From Bacteroidales bacterium (GTDB taxonomy: Bacteria; Bacteroidota; Bacteroidia; Bacteroidales; UBA12170), in assembly GCA_027858955.1 (NCBI GenBank), contig JAQIBR010000204.1, positions 1 to 44,950 of the forward strand: a stretch of DNA of 44,950 nucleotides. Reading direction: 5' to 3'. The position numbers and the translations under genes are program-made. The notes under the pieces were generated by a model that was not told the DNA's origin, made no database searches, and saw only the letters and a program-made list of their open reading frames with translations. Of the stretch, positions 25,467 to 33,361 are shown piece by piece; positions within the stretch are counted from its first letter, which is position 1, and every line of letters begins with the position of its first letter.

Positions 25467-25484
25467 AAAAATCCCGTTCCTTAA
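25467..25484 (+). terminator. Half of the rplI terminator, interrupted by the IS end
   Basis: AAAAATCCCG, TT and CCTTAA begin 17 bp after the rplI stop, where a terminator is expected, but no complementary arm follows. The sequence enters the IS terminal repeat instead. The missing arm is supplied by 165-181 if that flank is inverted: 10 bp of AAAAATCCCG/CGGGATTTTT plus CC/GG around a TTTAA loop. Confidence 0.7.
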
Positions 25485-25499
25485 CAGGCTGTGTGAAAA
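25485..25499 (+). repeat. Right terminal inverted repeat of the split IS
   Basis: CAGGCTGTGTGAAAA matches the left repeat at 182-196 at 14 of 15 positions. Both read inwards. Confidence 0.8.
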
Positions 25500-25621
25500 T
25501 TATGTTTTTAAATCTATTTTAAATCAATCTAAATTTTCGTATAAATTTCATTTTTTAAAATTATAGAGTTCCATCTTCTTTCTTTTAAAGATTGACAAAA
25601 AAATGGATTTATGGCCATTTT

Positions 25622-26170
25622 TCATGCTAACGTCCAACTATATTTCATCATTTTATCTATCAATTTAGTGTTTATCTCACTGTTTATCAGTCTTTTTATA
25701 TTGTAAGCAGTTGTGTAGAGATCGAATTCGATTTGAGCTTTTTCTTTCCCCGTTAGCAAGAAGTTGAACTTTCCCATTAGCCATTCTATAGTCCCGAATG
25801 GATGCTCTACAATTCCTTTGCGTTCAGCAATCCTTTCTTTCGAATATTGGGTCGTAAGTTTTTGCTTGTATTGTTCTATTTCATTCTGGTCTATATTCCT
25901 TTTATAAGTCCTACCTTTCTTTGAGCTTGTACAATTATTACGGATTGGGCATCCATCACATTCATTGCACTTATTAAAATCGTATGTTACCTTACGCTGT
26001 TTTTGACCCTTTGAAAAAAGGTGAAGCTTTTTTCCTTGTGGACAAGTGTATGTATCACTCATTTTGTCGTAACTGAAACTAATACCTTTTTCTTCTTCCT
26101 TTTCCCTAGAGGTTGTTGGAAGGGGTATATAACATTGAGCACCATTATTTTCTATGTTAAGGATATGTTC
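25622..26170 (-). pseudogene. IS1182-family transposase, C-terminal fragment (broken)
   Basis: From codons GAA CAT ATC at 26170-26162 the frame reads EHILNIENNGAQCYIPLP and continues to TAA at 25622. It includes the zinc-ribbon-like cysteines (TCPQGKK; NKCNECDGCPIRNNC) and the catalytic Glu in RKGIVEHPFGTIEWLMGKFNF. The C-terminus is TTAYNIKRLIN...MKYSWTLA. It lacks the first two catalytic Asp residues, which are in the left half at 304-1215. Joined at EHI the halves give a protein of 483 codons, apart from the TGA at 433. The open frame extends upstream through flank and tRNA-Ser, but that part is not transposase. Confidence 0.9.
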
Positions 26171-26262
26171 TCCTAGAAAAGAGAGTTGATTTTTCTGGTT
26201 CTTGGGTAATGAAATGCTAAGAAAAACAAAATTATGGACTGTAATTGGACTAGATGTAAAAC

Positions 26263-26303
26263 AAAAAAATCGTAACCTACTCGTTGAGTATAAATTACGA
26301 TTT
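26263..26303 (-). terminator. Terminator of tRNA-Ser
   Basis: The outer stem is AAATCGTAA (26267-26275) with TTACGATTT (26295-26303). An inner stem TACTC/GAGTA makes the hairpin longer. Seven A at 26263-26269 give the T-run on the minus strand, directly after the tRNA. Confidence 0.85.
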
Positions 26304-26307
26304 ACTT

Positions 26308-26395
26308 TGGCGGAGAAAGAGGGATTCGAACCCCCGGAGGTGTGACCCTCAACGGTTTTCAAGACCGCCGCATTCGACCGCTCTGCCATTTCTCC
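26308..26395 (-). tRNA. tRNA-Ser (anticodon TGA)
   Basis: On the minus strand the acceptor GGAGAAA pairs with TTTCTCC, followed by G and an encoded CCA. Anticodon loop CTTGAAA gives anticodon TGA, reading UCA and related codons. A long variable arm (class II) and T-loop GGTTCGAATCC are present. The 3' end faces the IS breakpoint at 26170. Confidence 0.96.
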
Positions 26396-26622
26396 GCTGC
26401 AAAAGTACTGCTTTTTTTATATTCTCAAACTAAAAGTGAATTATTTTTAAAACTAACAATTAGTTCATTTTATTTCAATAATTTAGCTAAATAAATACAG
26501 CAATATATTGCTAAAATATAGCCTTGATATAGCCTTGATTTTGAGAATGTCAGCAATATTATTAGTCTAAGTCCATACAAAAAGTGAATTTTCGTACTTT
26601 CGCCTTTCAATTCAACTAAAAT

Positions 26623-27648
26623 ATGATTTTACAAACAGCTATTGTTATTCTAAACTGGAATGGCAGAAAATATTTACATGATTTTCTACCATTCGTTATA
26701 AAATTTAAGCCAGATTCAGCTAAGATATATGTTGCTGATAATGCCTCATCTGATGATTCTATCGAGCTTATGAATACTCATTTCCCAAATGTTGAATTAA
26801 TAAAGCTGAAAGAAAATCATGGCTTCGCCAAAGGCTATAATGAAGCATTAAAACAAATAGAAGCTAAGTACTATGTGCTATTAAATTCAGATATTGAAGT
26901 CACCGAGAATTGGATTGAATCACTAATTGATTATCTGGAAAATAATCCTGAAGTAGCAGCTTGTCAGCCTAAAATAAAATCTTGGCACAATCGGGAAAAA
27001 TTTGAATATGCAGGTGCCGGAGGTGGATATATAGATTATCTTGGATATCCATTTTGTCGTGGACGTATTTTTAATGAAACAGAAAAAGATATTGGTCAAT
27101 ATGATGATATTCAAGAAGTATTTTGGGCCAGTGGTGCTTGTTTATTTGTAAAGGCAGATGTGTTTCATAAAATTGGCGGATTTGATAATGATTTTTTTGC
27201 TCATATGGAAGAAATTGACTTTTGCTGGCGAGCAAAAAACCAAGGATATAGTATTGTATATAATCCTGAATCTACTGTTTATCATATTGGCGGAGGTACA
27301 CTTCCCAAAAATAACTCACATAAAACTTATCTTAATTTCAAAAATAATTTTTGTCTGCTTTATAAAAACTTACCTCAAAATAGATTATTCTCTACTTTCT
27401 TTTATCGAATGCTTTTAGATGGTATTGCAGCTTTTAAATTTCTAATTGATGGGAGTTTTAAAGATTCAAGGGCCGTATTTGAGGCACATTTGTATTTTTA
27501 TAAAAACATATCTAAGCTGGCGAAAAAGAGGAAAGCATTAAGTCAAAATCAAGTTTCGGGAATTTATAAAAAGAATATAGTTTTTGAACATTTTATTCGA
27601 AATAAAAAATTATTTAGCGAACTTAATATGAGTAAATTTTCTAAATAA
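26623..27648 (+). CDS. GT2-family glycosyltransferase
   Basis: This 341-residue GT-A enzyme of family 2 has rhamnosyltransferase-like features: IVILNWNGRKYLHDFLP at the N-terminus, VADNASSDDSIEL (about 35-48), YVLLNSDIEVTENW with the metal-binding DxE/DxD-like site (about 86-99), ASGACLFVKADVFHKIGGFDNDFFAHMEEIDFCWRAKNQGY-type acceptor motif (starting near 170), and VYHIGGGTL. It transfers a sugar from a nucleotide donor, probably in cell-surface glycan synthesis at the membrane face. The 226-bp upstream gap contains a TACTTTCG near 26593. It may be co-transcribed with the small repeat protein 6 bp downstream. Confidence 0.88.
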   Translation: MILQTAIVILNWNGRKYLHDFLPFVIKFKPDSAKIYVADNASSDDSIELMNTHFPNVELIKLKENHGFAKGYNEALKQIEAKYYVLLNSDIEVTENWIESLIDYLENNPEVAACQPKIKSWHNREKFEYAGAGGGYIDYLGYPFCRGRIFNETEKDIGQYDDIQEVFWASGACLFVKADVFHKIGGFDNDFFAHMEEIDFCWRAKNQGYSIVYNPESTVYHIGGGTLPKNNSHKTYLNFKNNFCLLYKNLPQNRLFSTFFYRMLLDGIAAFKFLIDGSFKDSRAVFEAHLYFYKNISKLAKKRKALSQNQVSGIYKKNIVFEHFIRNKKLFSELNMSKFSK

Positions 27649-27654
27649 TGTAAT

Positions 27655-28068
27655 ATGCAACGAGGGCACTTAGAAACTTATCATACAAAAATATTACTGG
27701 CCTTTACAGAAGCAGTTGGCGGGAATGAGGATTTATTTGAGTGGTTACTGAAGAATGGTTATCCTGAATTAGCTCTATTGTCAAAGTCGTTGCGCGGTGG
27801 TGAAGAAAGTAATCAGCTATTAATCAAACAAAATTTCCCGCAATTTGCAGCCTTTGATGCTGCCATTCATGGAGATATTAAAGCAATCGTTTGGTTAAAA
27901 AAACACAACTTCTTATTTCTAATTCGACTGGCTGATGCCTCACGCGGTACAGAAGTTGCACTAAAATGGTTTGAAAAACAAGACCTTAAAATTTTTGTTA
28001 TGCTATCAAAAAAGATTAAGTCTTTTATCGATAATCAGGTTTTTGATGTGCATAAAAGACATTTTTAG
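27655..28068 (+). CDS. Small helical-repeat protein (ankyrin-like spacing)
   Basis: I do not recognise this 137-residue protein. It shows four consecutive units of 25-26 residues beginning at about residue 22: VGGNEDLFEWLLKNGYPELA, RGGEESNQLLIKQNFPQFAA, HGDIKAIVWLKKHNFLFLIR and RGTEVALKWFEKQDLKIFVM, each ending in a five- to six-residue L/A-rich turn. The recurring pattern is G at position 2, W or L-L near position 8-9, K-x-[NQ] near 12-14 and a second hydrophobic helix. That is shorter than a canonical 33-residue ankyrin repeat. It has no signal peptide. It follows the glycosyltransferase by 6 bp and converges on the kinase gene, so it could be a scaffold for the former. Confidence 0.6.
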   Translation: MQRGHLETYHTKILLAFTEAVGGNEDLFEWLLKNGYPELALLSKSLRGGEESNQLLIKQNFPQFAAFDAAIHGDIKAIVWLKKHNFLFLIRLADASRGTEVALKWFEKQDLKIFVMLSKKIKSFIDNQVFDVHKRHF

Positions 28069-28073
28069 AAGAA

Positions 28074-29288
28074 TTAAGTAAAGGCAGGCAAGAAAACTGT
28101 AAATTTTGCTCCTTTTTTTCTTCCCTCCTCAACTTCAATTTTACCATTATATGCTTTAACAGTTTTTTTGCAGAATTGCAAACCAATACCGGTTCCTGTT
28201 GGTGGAGCATTAATATCATTTTTATCTGCTTGTAATGCTTTGGTAGTAAAAAAAGGATCAAAAATATTACAAATTATATTCTCAGGAATACCATTACCAT
28301 TATCTTCTACTGAAAACCAATTAAAACCTTTAGAACTGCCGGTTTCTATTACAATGTTTGGATTATCAATCTCATACATTGCATCCATTGCATTTTTAAT
28401 CAAATTTTCGAAAATTTGAGCAATATCACCTAAGGAAACAAAAACCGCCAATGGTTCTGATGATAAATTTATTTTCTTATCGACTTGATTTTTAAATTTC
28501 AAATCCACATCAAGAAACTCCAACTCCTGCAATATCATTTCATTTAAATCGTACACATCATTTTCTTGAATTTGATCAGTCCTGCTTTTACGAAGCATCG
28601 ATTCTAAATTACCTGACATTTTTCGTAAAACATCATTATTGAGTTCAAGAATTTGCCATACTTCCGCCATCTCTTTCTTTAATTCATTTTTATCAATCCC
28701 TTCATCAATTTTCCAATTTAAATCATCTCTCATAGCTTGAATTAAATCTGAAGCAGCCAATGCACTTGAAATTGGTCCTCGAATATTGTGAACTACTCCC
28801 TGTATAAATTGAGCCAAAATGTTTTCTCTCTCTTTTTTCAGAAGTGCATTAGTTCGTTGATCAACAATAACTTCCAATTCTTTATTATATGCTTTTATTT
28901 GATCACGATCGAGTTTTGCCTGCAAATGATTTTTTACTCTTTCGATTACCTCCAATTCCTCAAAGGGTTTAGTTATATAATCGACTGCCCCAACTTTAAA
29001 TCCCTTGATTTTGTCAGCTGTATCATTTTTTGCTGTTAGAAATAGTACTGGAATATCCTTAGTGCTTTCTATATTCTTTAGATTTTTACAAATCTTAAAA
29101 CCGTCCTCATCAGGGAGCATAACATCGAGTAAGATAATATCAGGTGTAACTTTCTCAAGTAGCTTATAGGTTTCTTTCCCACTCGTTGTTAAGGCAAATG
29201 AATATCCCTGATTTTTTAAAATAGCACCAAGTAACTGAATATTTTCAGGGATGTCGTCAACAAGCAAAATAATGGGATTTTTTTTCAT
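28074..29288 (-). CDS. Receiver domain-histidine kinase protein
   Basis: This 404-residue cytosolic signalling protein has an N-terminal response-regulator receiver (ILLVDDIPEN with acidic pair Asp11/Asp12, phospho-acceptor Asp55 in IILLDVMLPDEDG, VLFLTAKND, ITKPFEELE). A coiled-coil linker (about 125-160) follows, then a histidine kinase with the His in VVHNIRGPISSAL (about 167), N-box ENLIKNAMDAM, G1 VEDNGNGIPENI and G2 GTGIGLQFCKK. It thus receives a phosphate and also phosphorylates, typical of a relay intermediate. The gene for a degenerate kinase-like protein lies directly upstream on the same strand (79 bp), suggesting a shared pathway. Confidence 0.9.
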   Translation of the reverse strand: MKKNPIILLVDDIPENIQLLGAILKNQGYSFALTTSGKETYKLLEKVTPDIILLDVMLPDEDGFKICKNLKNIESTKDIPVLFLTAKNDTADKIKGFKVGAVDYITKPFEELEVIERVKNHLQAKLDRDQIKAYNKELEVIVDQRTNALLKKERENILAQFIQGVVHNIRGPISSALAASDLIQAMRDDLNWKIDEGIDKNELKKEMAEVWQILELNNDVLRKMSGNLESMLRKSRTDQIQENDVYDLNEMILQELEFLDVDLKFKNQVDKKINLSSEPLAVFVSLGDIAQIFENLIKNAMDAMYEIDNPNIVIETGSSKGFNWFSVEDNGNGIPENIICNIFDPFFTTKALQADKNDINAPPTGTGIGLQFCKKTVKAYNGKIEVEEGRKKGAKFTVFLPAFT

Positions 29289-29367
29289 TACCTTTTTCTA
29301 AGAATTGTTCTTATTTGATTCTAAATGATTTAGAGATTTATTAACACTCTTAACTAAATTACATAAT

Positions 29368-30657
29368 TTATTCTATGTTACATATTTGCCTTATTCTATT
29401 CATAATCGATTGTAAGGCTTTAACATCAAATCCATCAACAGCTACGCGAATATCTTTTGCAATTTGTATAAGCTCACTCAAATTGTTGATTTTATATTTT
29501 AAACAAATGTCATCAAGTTTATCAGCTAAGATTTTCCATTCATCCAAAACAAAATTACCCTCAACTTTTGAAAAATGATTGGCAATCTCTATACGTAATT
29601 CATTAGGATATAGTTCTGTTACCCGTGAAGGCATCAAATTACTTCCGTGGCTATTGCTTATATGATTGGAATCTATACTTACATCTTGTGGCATATCTGT
29701 TTTTACAAATGGAAAAATCCATTCTGCTAAAAGTATAAAATCCGGTGCTCCACTGATTTCAAATTTAAACTCACCACCAAGTTTTTCAGCTATTAACTTG
29801 ATATAAAGCAAATAAAAAATATGATTACTTGTATTAGTAATGTTTATTCCTTTATAGAAAAAGTCGTTAAACGATTGGATTTCATTAATAAATTCCCCAT
29901 TATTGATCGCATTATATTTATATTCAAATCTTATATGGCAATTATTTTTTACATCCAATCGAAGCTTAGCATCTGAGAAATCTCCCATTTCATTAATCAA
30001 ATCGAAAAATAAATTCAAGGAAGTTTTAAAATATGGGTTCTCAATGTTTATTACAATGTTTTCTATTTCTGCATGATTGAAATCAAATGATATATTCTCT
30101 GCTATGTCTTTCCTATAGTTTAAAAATGAAGATAAATAATTAAACGGTTGAGACATTTGATACTCCAATTCGAAATTAAAATTTTTCAATTGCTCAAATT
30201 CCATTAACAACTTTGTGTTCTTGAACATTTCTCGAGCATTATGGTTTATTCGTTTAATCAATAATCTGTCATTATCATCTAAAACTTCAACATCTTGTAA
30301 TACATCAGAAAATCCAATAAGCGAATTGTATTGATTAAATAGCGTATGCTTCAACCTCAACAAAATGTTCTGGTTTAATGTTTCATTTATATTCAAATTA
30401 AACACAAATAATTCATCAATTTCCTTAATAAATCGCACATTATAAAAGGTAATCAGAAAATTAAAAATCGGTAAATCATTGAATTTTTTTTTATAATGGG
30501 ATTGAATAAAACTCGCAAAGTGATTTAAAAGCAATTCATCAGGCTTAAGCAAATAGCTGTCTTTCAATGAAATAAGGCTTTGGTTATTTAGCTTTAAATT
30601 TCGTGGGAGCTTGATGGTAAAAGCATTTAAACTATGCTGCGTTAAATATTTTTGCAT
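29368..30657 (-). CDS. Degenerate histidine-kinase-like protein
   Basis: This 429-residue protein is not a clear member of a named family. Residues about 105-165 (LLRLKHTLFNQYNSLIGFSDVL ... NHNAREMFKNTKLLMEFEQL) strongly resemble a HisKA dimerisation domain, whose usual motif is SHEIRTPLN...IGFSELL, but the H-box His-Glu is not conserved. The following about 200 residues occupy the place of an ATPase domain without N, G1 or G2 boxes. The C-terminal 75 residues (YPNELRIEIANHFSKVEGNF...) resemble the small helical domains at the ends of hybrid kinases. I infer a pseudokinase partner of the receiver-kinase encoded 79 bp downstream. No signal peptide or transmembrane segment. Confidence 0.55.
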   Translation of the reverse strand: MQKYLTQHSLNAFTIKLPRNLKLNNQSLISLKDSYLLKPDELLLNHFASFIQSHYKKKFNDLPIFNFLITFYNVRFIKEIDELFVFNLNINETLNQNILLRLKHTLFNQYNSLIGFSDVLQDVEVLDDNDRLLIKRINHNAREMFKNTKLLMEFEQLKNFNFELEYQMSQPFNYLSSFLNYRKDIAENISFDFNHAEIENIVINIENPYFKTSLNLFFDLINEMGDFSDAKLRLDVKNNCHIRFEYKYNAINNGEFINEIQSFNDFFYKGINITNTSNHIFYLLYIKLIAEKLGGEFKFEISGAPDFILLAEWIFPFVKTDMPQDVSIDSNHISNSHGSNLMPSRVTELYPNELRIEIANHFSKVEGNFVLDEWKILADKLDDICLKYKINNLSELIQIAKDIRVAVDGFDVKALQSIMNRIRQICNIE

Positions 30658-30745
30658 CTTTGCATTATCTTATTGGATTAACCGCTAAGATAAACAAATT
30701 AACTTTTCATCACCAACACAAACAAATACGAAACTAAACTATTCG

Positions 30746-32116
30746 ATGAAGGATTTTACAAAAGGAAAAATTTCAAAACAAATTTTTTATTTTGCTCTAC
30801 CAATTGTATTTAGCAGTCTTCTTCAACAATTATACAGTATAGTTGATAGTATTTTTATAGGTCATTATGTTGGAAAACAAGGGCTTGCAGCTATTGGCGC
30901 TTCATTCCCTTTAATTTTCGCATTAATTTCATTTGTAATTGGAATTGGATCGGGATCTACAGTGGTGATTTCTCAATACCTAGGCGCAAAGAGAATGGAA
31001 TCAGTTAAAAAAGCTGTCGAAACCATGTATATTTTCATGTTCTTCGGGGGAATTATTTTGACTGTTATTGGAGTATTTATATCACCATATATTTTTATAT
31101 TAACTAATCTCCCGGCCGATGTAATTCCAGAGGCTATCGACTATATTCAAGTTTATTTGATGGGAACTGTTCTTTTCTTTGGTTTTGCCGGAACAAATGC
31201 AATTCTTCGCGGCTTGGGCGATTCAAAAACACCTTTCTATTTTACACTTATTGCAACTATTACAAATATTTTACTCGATTGGTTATTTATTGCAGAATTA
31301 GGAATGGGAGTTAAGGGAGCTGCATTAGGAACCATAATGGCCCAAGGTGGAGCTTTTTTTACGGCGATCATTTATCTAAATCGTAATCATGAACTTATCA
31401 GTATTTATATAAACAAGCTTAGTTTCGATAGAAAAATCTTTAAAGAAAGTGTTAGAATAGGATTACCTACAGGATTTCAGCAAACTATTGTTTCATTTGG
31501 AATGATTGCCCTTTTTGGAATAGTTAATGGCTTTGGAACCGATGTTGTTGCAGCATATAGTATCGCTCTTCGAATAGAATCAATTCCTTTAATGCTGGCG
31601 ATGAGTTTTGCAGCGGCGATTGCGCCGTTTGTCGGTCAAAATGTTGGTGCTGATCAAATGTTACGGGTTAAAAAAGGATATCGAAGTGCTCTTTTGATGA
31701 CCAATGCAATTTCGATTCTGATAAGTATTTTATTCTTAATTGCTCCACGTTTAATTATTCAGGTTTTTACCAACGATAAAGCTGTTATAGAGATAGGAGT
31801 AGAATATATGTATATAGTTGCTCCCTTTTATCTTATTTTCTCAACAATGTTTATTCTTAATGGTACTTTAAGAGGTGCCGGAGCTACTTTAATTCCGATG
31901 TTTATAACACTAATTGCACTTTGGGCAGTTAGAATACCTGTATCTTGGATACTTTCAGACACAATTGGAAGAACTGGAATATGGTGGGGCGTTCCTATCG
32001 GTTGGTTTGTAGGGATGGTAATTTCTTATATTTATTATAAAACTGGATATTGGAAAAAATCAAAAATTAAAATTAAACCTATACCTGTCGATGCTAGGGT
32101 AGATCTGCCGAAATAA
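30746..32116 (+). CDS. MATE-family efflux transporter
   Basis: This 456-residue polytopic inner-membrane protein is of MATE type (twelve hydrophobic segments). The N-terminal signature IFYFALPIVFSSLLQQLYSIVDSIFIG and the repeated half (LPTGFQQTIVSFGMIALFGIVNGFG, about residue 245) are visible. NAILRGLGDSKTPF and NGTLRGAGATLIPM are the paired loops of the two halves. Such carriers expel cationic drugs or metabolites using Na+ or H+ gradients. It is divergent from the kinase-like gene across 88 bp. Specific substrate unknown. Confidence 0.92.
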   Translation: MKDFTKGKISKQIFYFALPIVFSSLLQQLYSIVDSIFIGHYVGKQGLAAIGASFPLIFALISFVIGIGSGSTVVISQYLGAKRMESVKKAVETMYIFMFFGGIILTVIGVFISPYIFILTNLPADVIPEAIDYIQVYLMGTVLFFGFAGTNAILRGLGDSKTPFYFTLIATITNILLDWLFIAELGMGVKGAALGTIMAQGGAFFTAIIYLNRNHELISIYINKLSFDRKIFKESVRIGLPTGFQQTIVSFGMIALFGIVNGFGTDVVAAYSIALRIESIPLMLAMSFAAAIAPFVGQNVGADQMLRVKKGYRSALLMTNAISILISILFLIAPRLIIQVFTNDKAVIEIGVEYMYIVAPFYLIFSTMFILNGTLRGAGATLIPMFITLIALWAVRIPVSWILSDTIGRTGIWWGVPIGWFVGMVISYIYYKTGYWKKSKIKIKPIPVDARVDLPK

Positions 32117-32123
32117 ATATGCA

Positions 32124-32531
32124 GAGACCTTTTCAAAACTCCTGATCTATCATTTCGAGTCCAAACACCTAAAAAAGGCTCGTAAAGTGATATGACAAAA
32201 GTGAATATCGAATATCGATTAACGAATGCTGATTTCAGAAATAGCGTTTTTCTATTGATCCTCATTCCTTCTAAAATCGTTAATCGGTGTTCCTTGTTCG
32301 ATATTAATTCTAGTATAGACTTAACATACACCCAGTTATGTAATGTTGTCAATGGTAACGAAGTGAGAAATCTTCTATAAGTCTAATATTCAATATATTG
32401 AGATTACCTTCGGTGAGAGCGTTGCACTTCCTCACTTCGCCTGTCTGCCCAGTCTGCGGTGGCACGCCAGACAGGAAAGGCACGCCAGGCAGGTTCGGAA
32501 TGAAGGTTCTTTTTAGTTTTGCAAAGGTCTC
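32124..32531. mobile_element. MITE-like element with 17-bp terminal inverted repeats
   Basis: GAGACCTTTTCAAAACT (32124-32140) and the reverse complement of 32515-32531, GAGACCTTTGCAAAACT, match at 16 of 17 positions and bound 408 bp with no credible gene. Inside are a further imperfect inverted repeat (GATTAACGA... at 32215-32224 with TCGTTAATC at 32277-32285) and a GC-rich hairpin CCTGTCTG/CAGACAGG (32440-32475). A direct repeat of CACGCCAGACAGG at 32481 (CACGCCAGGCAGG) is also present. It fills the gap between the MATE gene and DUF2461. I could not make out a target-site duplication. Confidence 0.7.
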
Positions 32532-32614
32532 ATTACGTGCTCAATAATTAAAAAGGCTAAAGCTAAAATACAACAGCTTTCAGATACTTTTTGTCTAAAA
32601 ACGTTTATATATAT

Positions 32615-33274
32615 TTATTTTGTAAACGCTCTGTTTAAAAAAGCATTAAATGGTTTCATTGATTTTAATACTGGAATAAGGTGATCTACAAAGTTCTCTC
32701 TGGCTAAAATTGTATCGTCTAATTTCTTAAATACGGTAAAGCTTTTCATCTTAAGTATATCGATATACTTAGAATTAGGATCGAAATTTTTTGGTGGTCG
32801 GACTAAAGAATCACCTTCAATTTTAGAAAAATGGCGCTTAAAGTTTCTTGCTACGGTAATTGATATTAATTCCTCGCCAGCATAATCAATTTCCTCGCGA
32901 ATAGCTTTTAATTTTTTTGGTCCAGGATTATAAATTCCACCTCCGACAAACGAATTGTCTGGTTCCAAATGTATATAATATCCTGCATTACCACTTTTAC
33001 GGCCACCTTTTGCAATAAATCCTCCCATATTAATTTTGTAAGGATCTTTATTCTTTGAAAAACGAACATCTCGATAAATGCGAAAAAGACAATCCTTAGG
33101 TTCTAAATGCCCAACATCGTGATCAAAATTTGGGGCCTCATCAATAAGATTCTGCAACAATCCAATCATAGCCAACTTGGCTTCTTCGTACTTATCTTTA
33201 TTTAGTTGAAACCAATCACGATTATTATTATTTTTTAATTCACTTAAAAAATCTAATATTATTTTTATTTCCAT
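32615..33274 (-). CDS. DUF2461 family protein
   Basis: This 219-residue protein of the DUF2461/TIGR02453 family is widespread in Bacteroidota and Actinobacteria and has no known function. Family features are FLSELKNNNNRDWFQLNKDKYEEAK at the N-terminus, CLFRIYRDVRFSKNKDPYKINMGG (about 62-85) and GYYIHLEPDNSFVGGGIYNPGPKKL (about 98-122). It is cytosolic. Gene stands alone, divergent from the outer-membrane pair. Confidence 0.9.
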   Translation of the reverse strand: MEIKIILDFLSELKNNNNRDWFQLNKDKYEEAKLAMIGLLQNLIDEAPNFDHDVGHLEPKDCLFRIYRDVRFSKNKDPYKINMGGFIAKGGRKSGNAGYYIHLEPDNSFVGGGIYNPGPKKLKAIREEIDYAGEELISITVARNFKRHFSKIEGDSLVRPPKNFDPNSKYIDILKMKSFTVFKKLDDTILARENFVDHLIPVLKSMKPFNAFLNRAFTK

Positions 33275-33361
33275 TACGTAATATTTTAAAATTCAGATGA
33301 TTTACTTGAACTCTTGCATCTTTAAGTGGTATATTTACATACAAATGTAAGCATTTAATCC

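Larger units (their letters stand above)
25485..26170 (-). mobile_element. Right half of the split IS1182-family element
   Basis: It has terminal repeat CAGGCTGTGTGAAAA at 25485-25499 and encodes the C-terminal third of the transposase on the minus strand. IS homology ends at GATATGTTC (26162-26170), the reverse complement of the last 9 bp of the left half. Between 26171 and the tRNA-Ser terminator is about 90 bp of unrelated sequence. No left end is present here. Confidence 0.85.

Noticed and set aside
26171-26389. N-terminal extension of the transposase fragment reading through tRNA-Ser
   Set aside because: The open frame runs through flank and the tRNA gene itself; similarity to transposase begins only at 26170.
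32035-32380. Two open frames (105 and 62 residues) after the MATE gene
   Set aside because: They lie over the gene end and inside the MITE-like element, with no recognisable domain.
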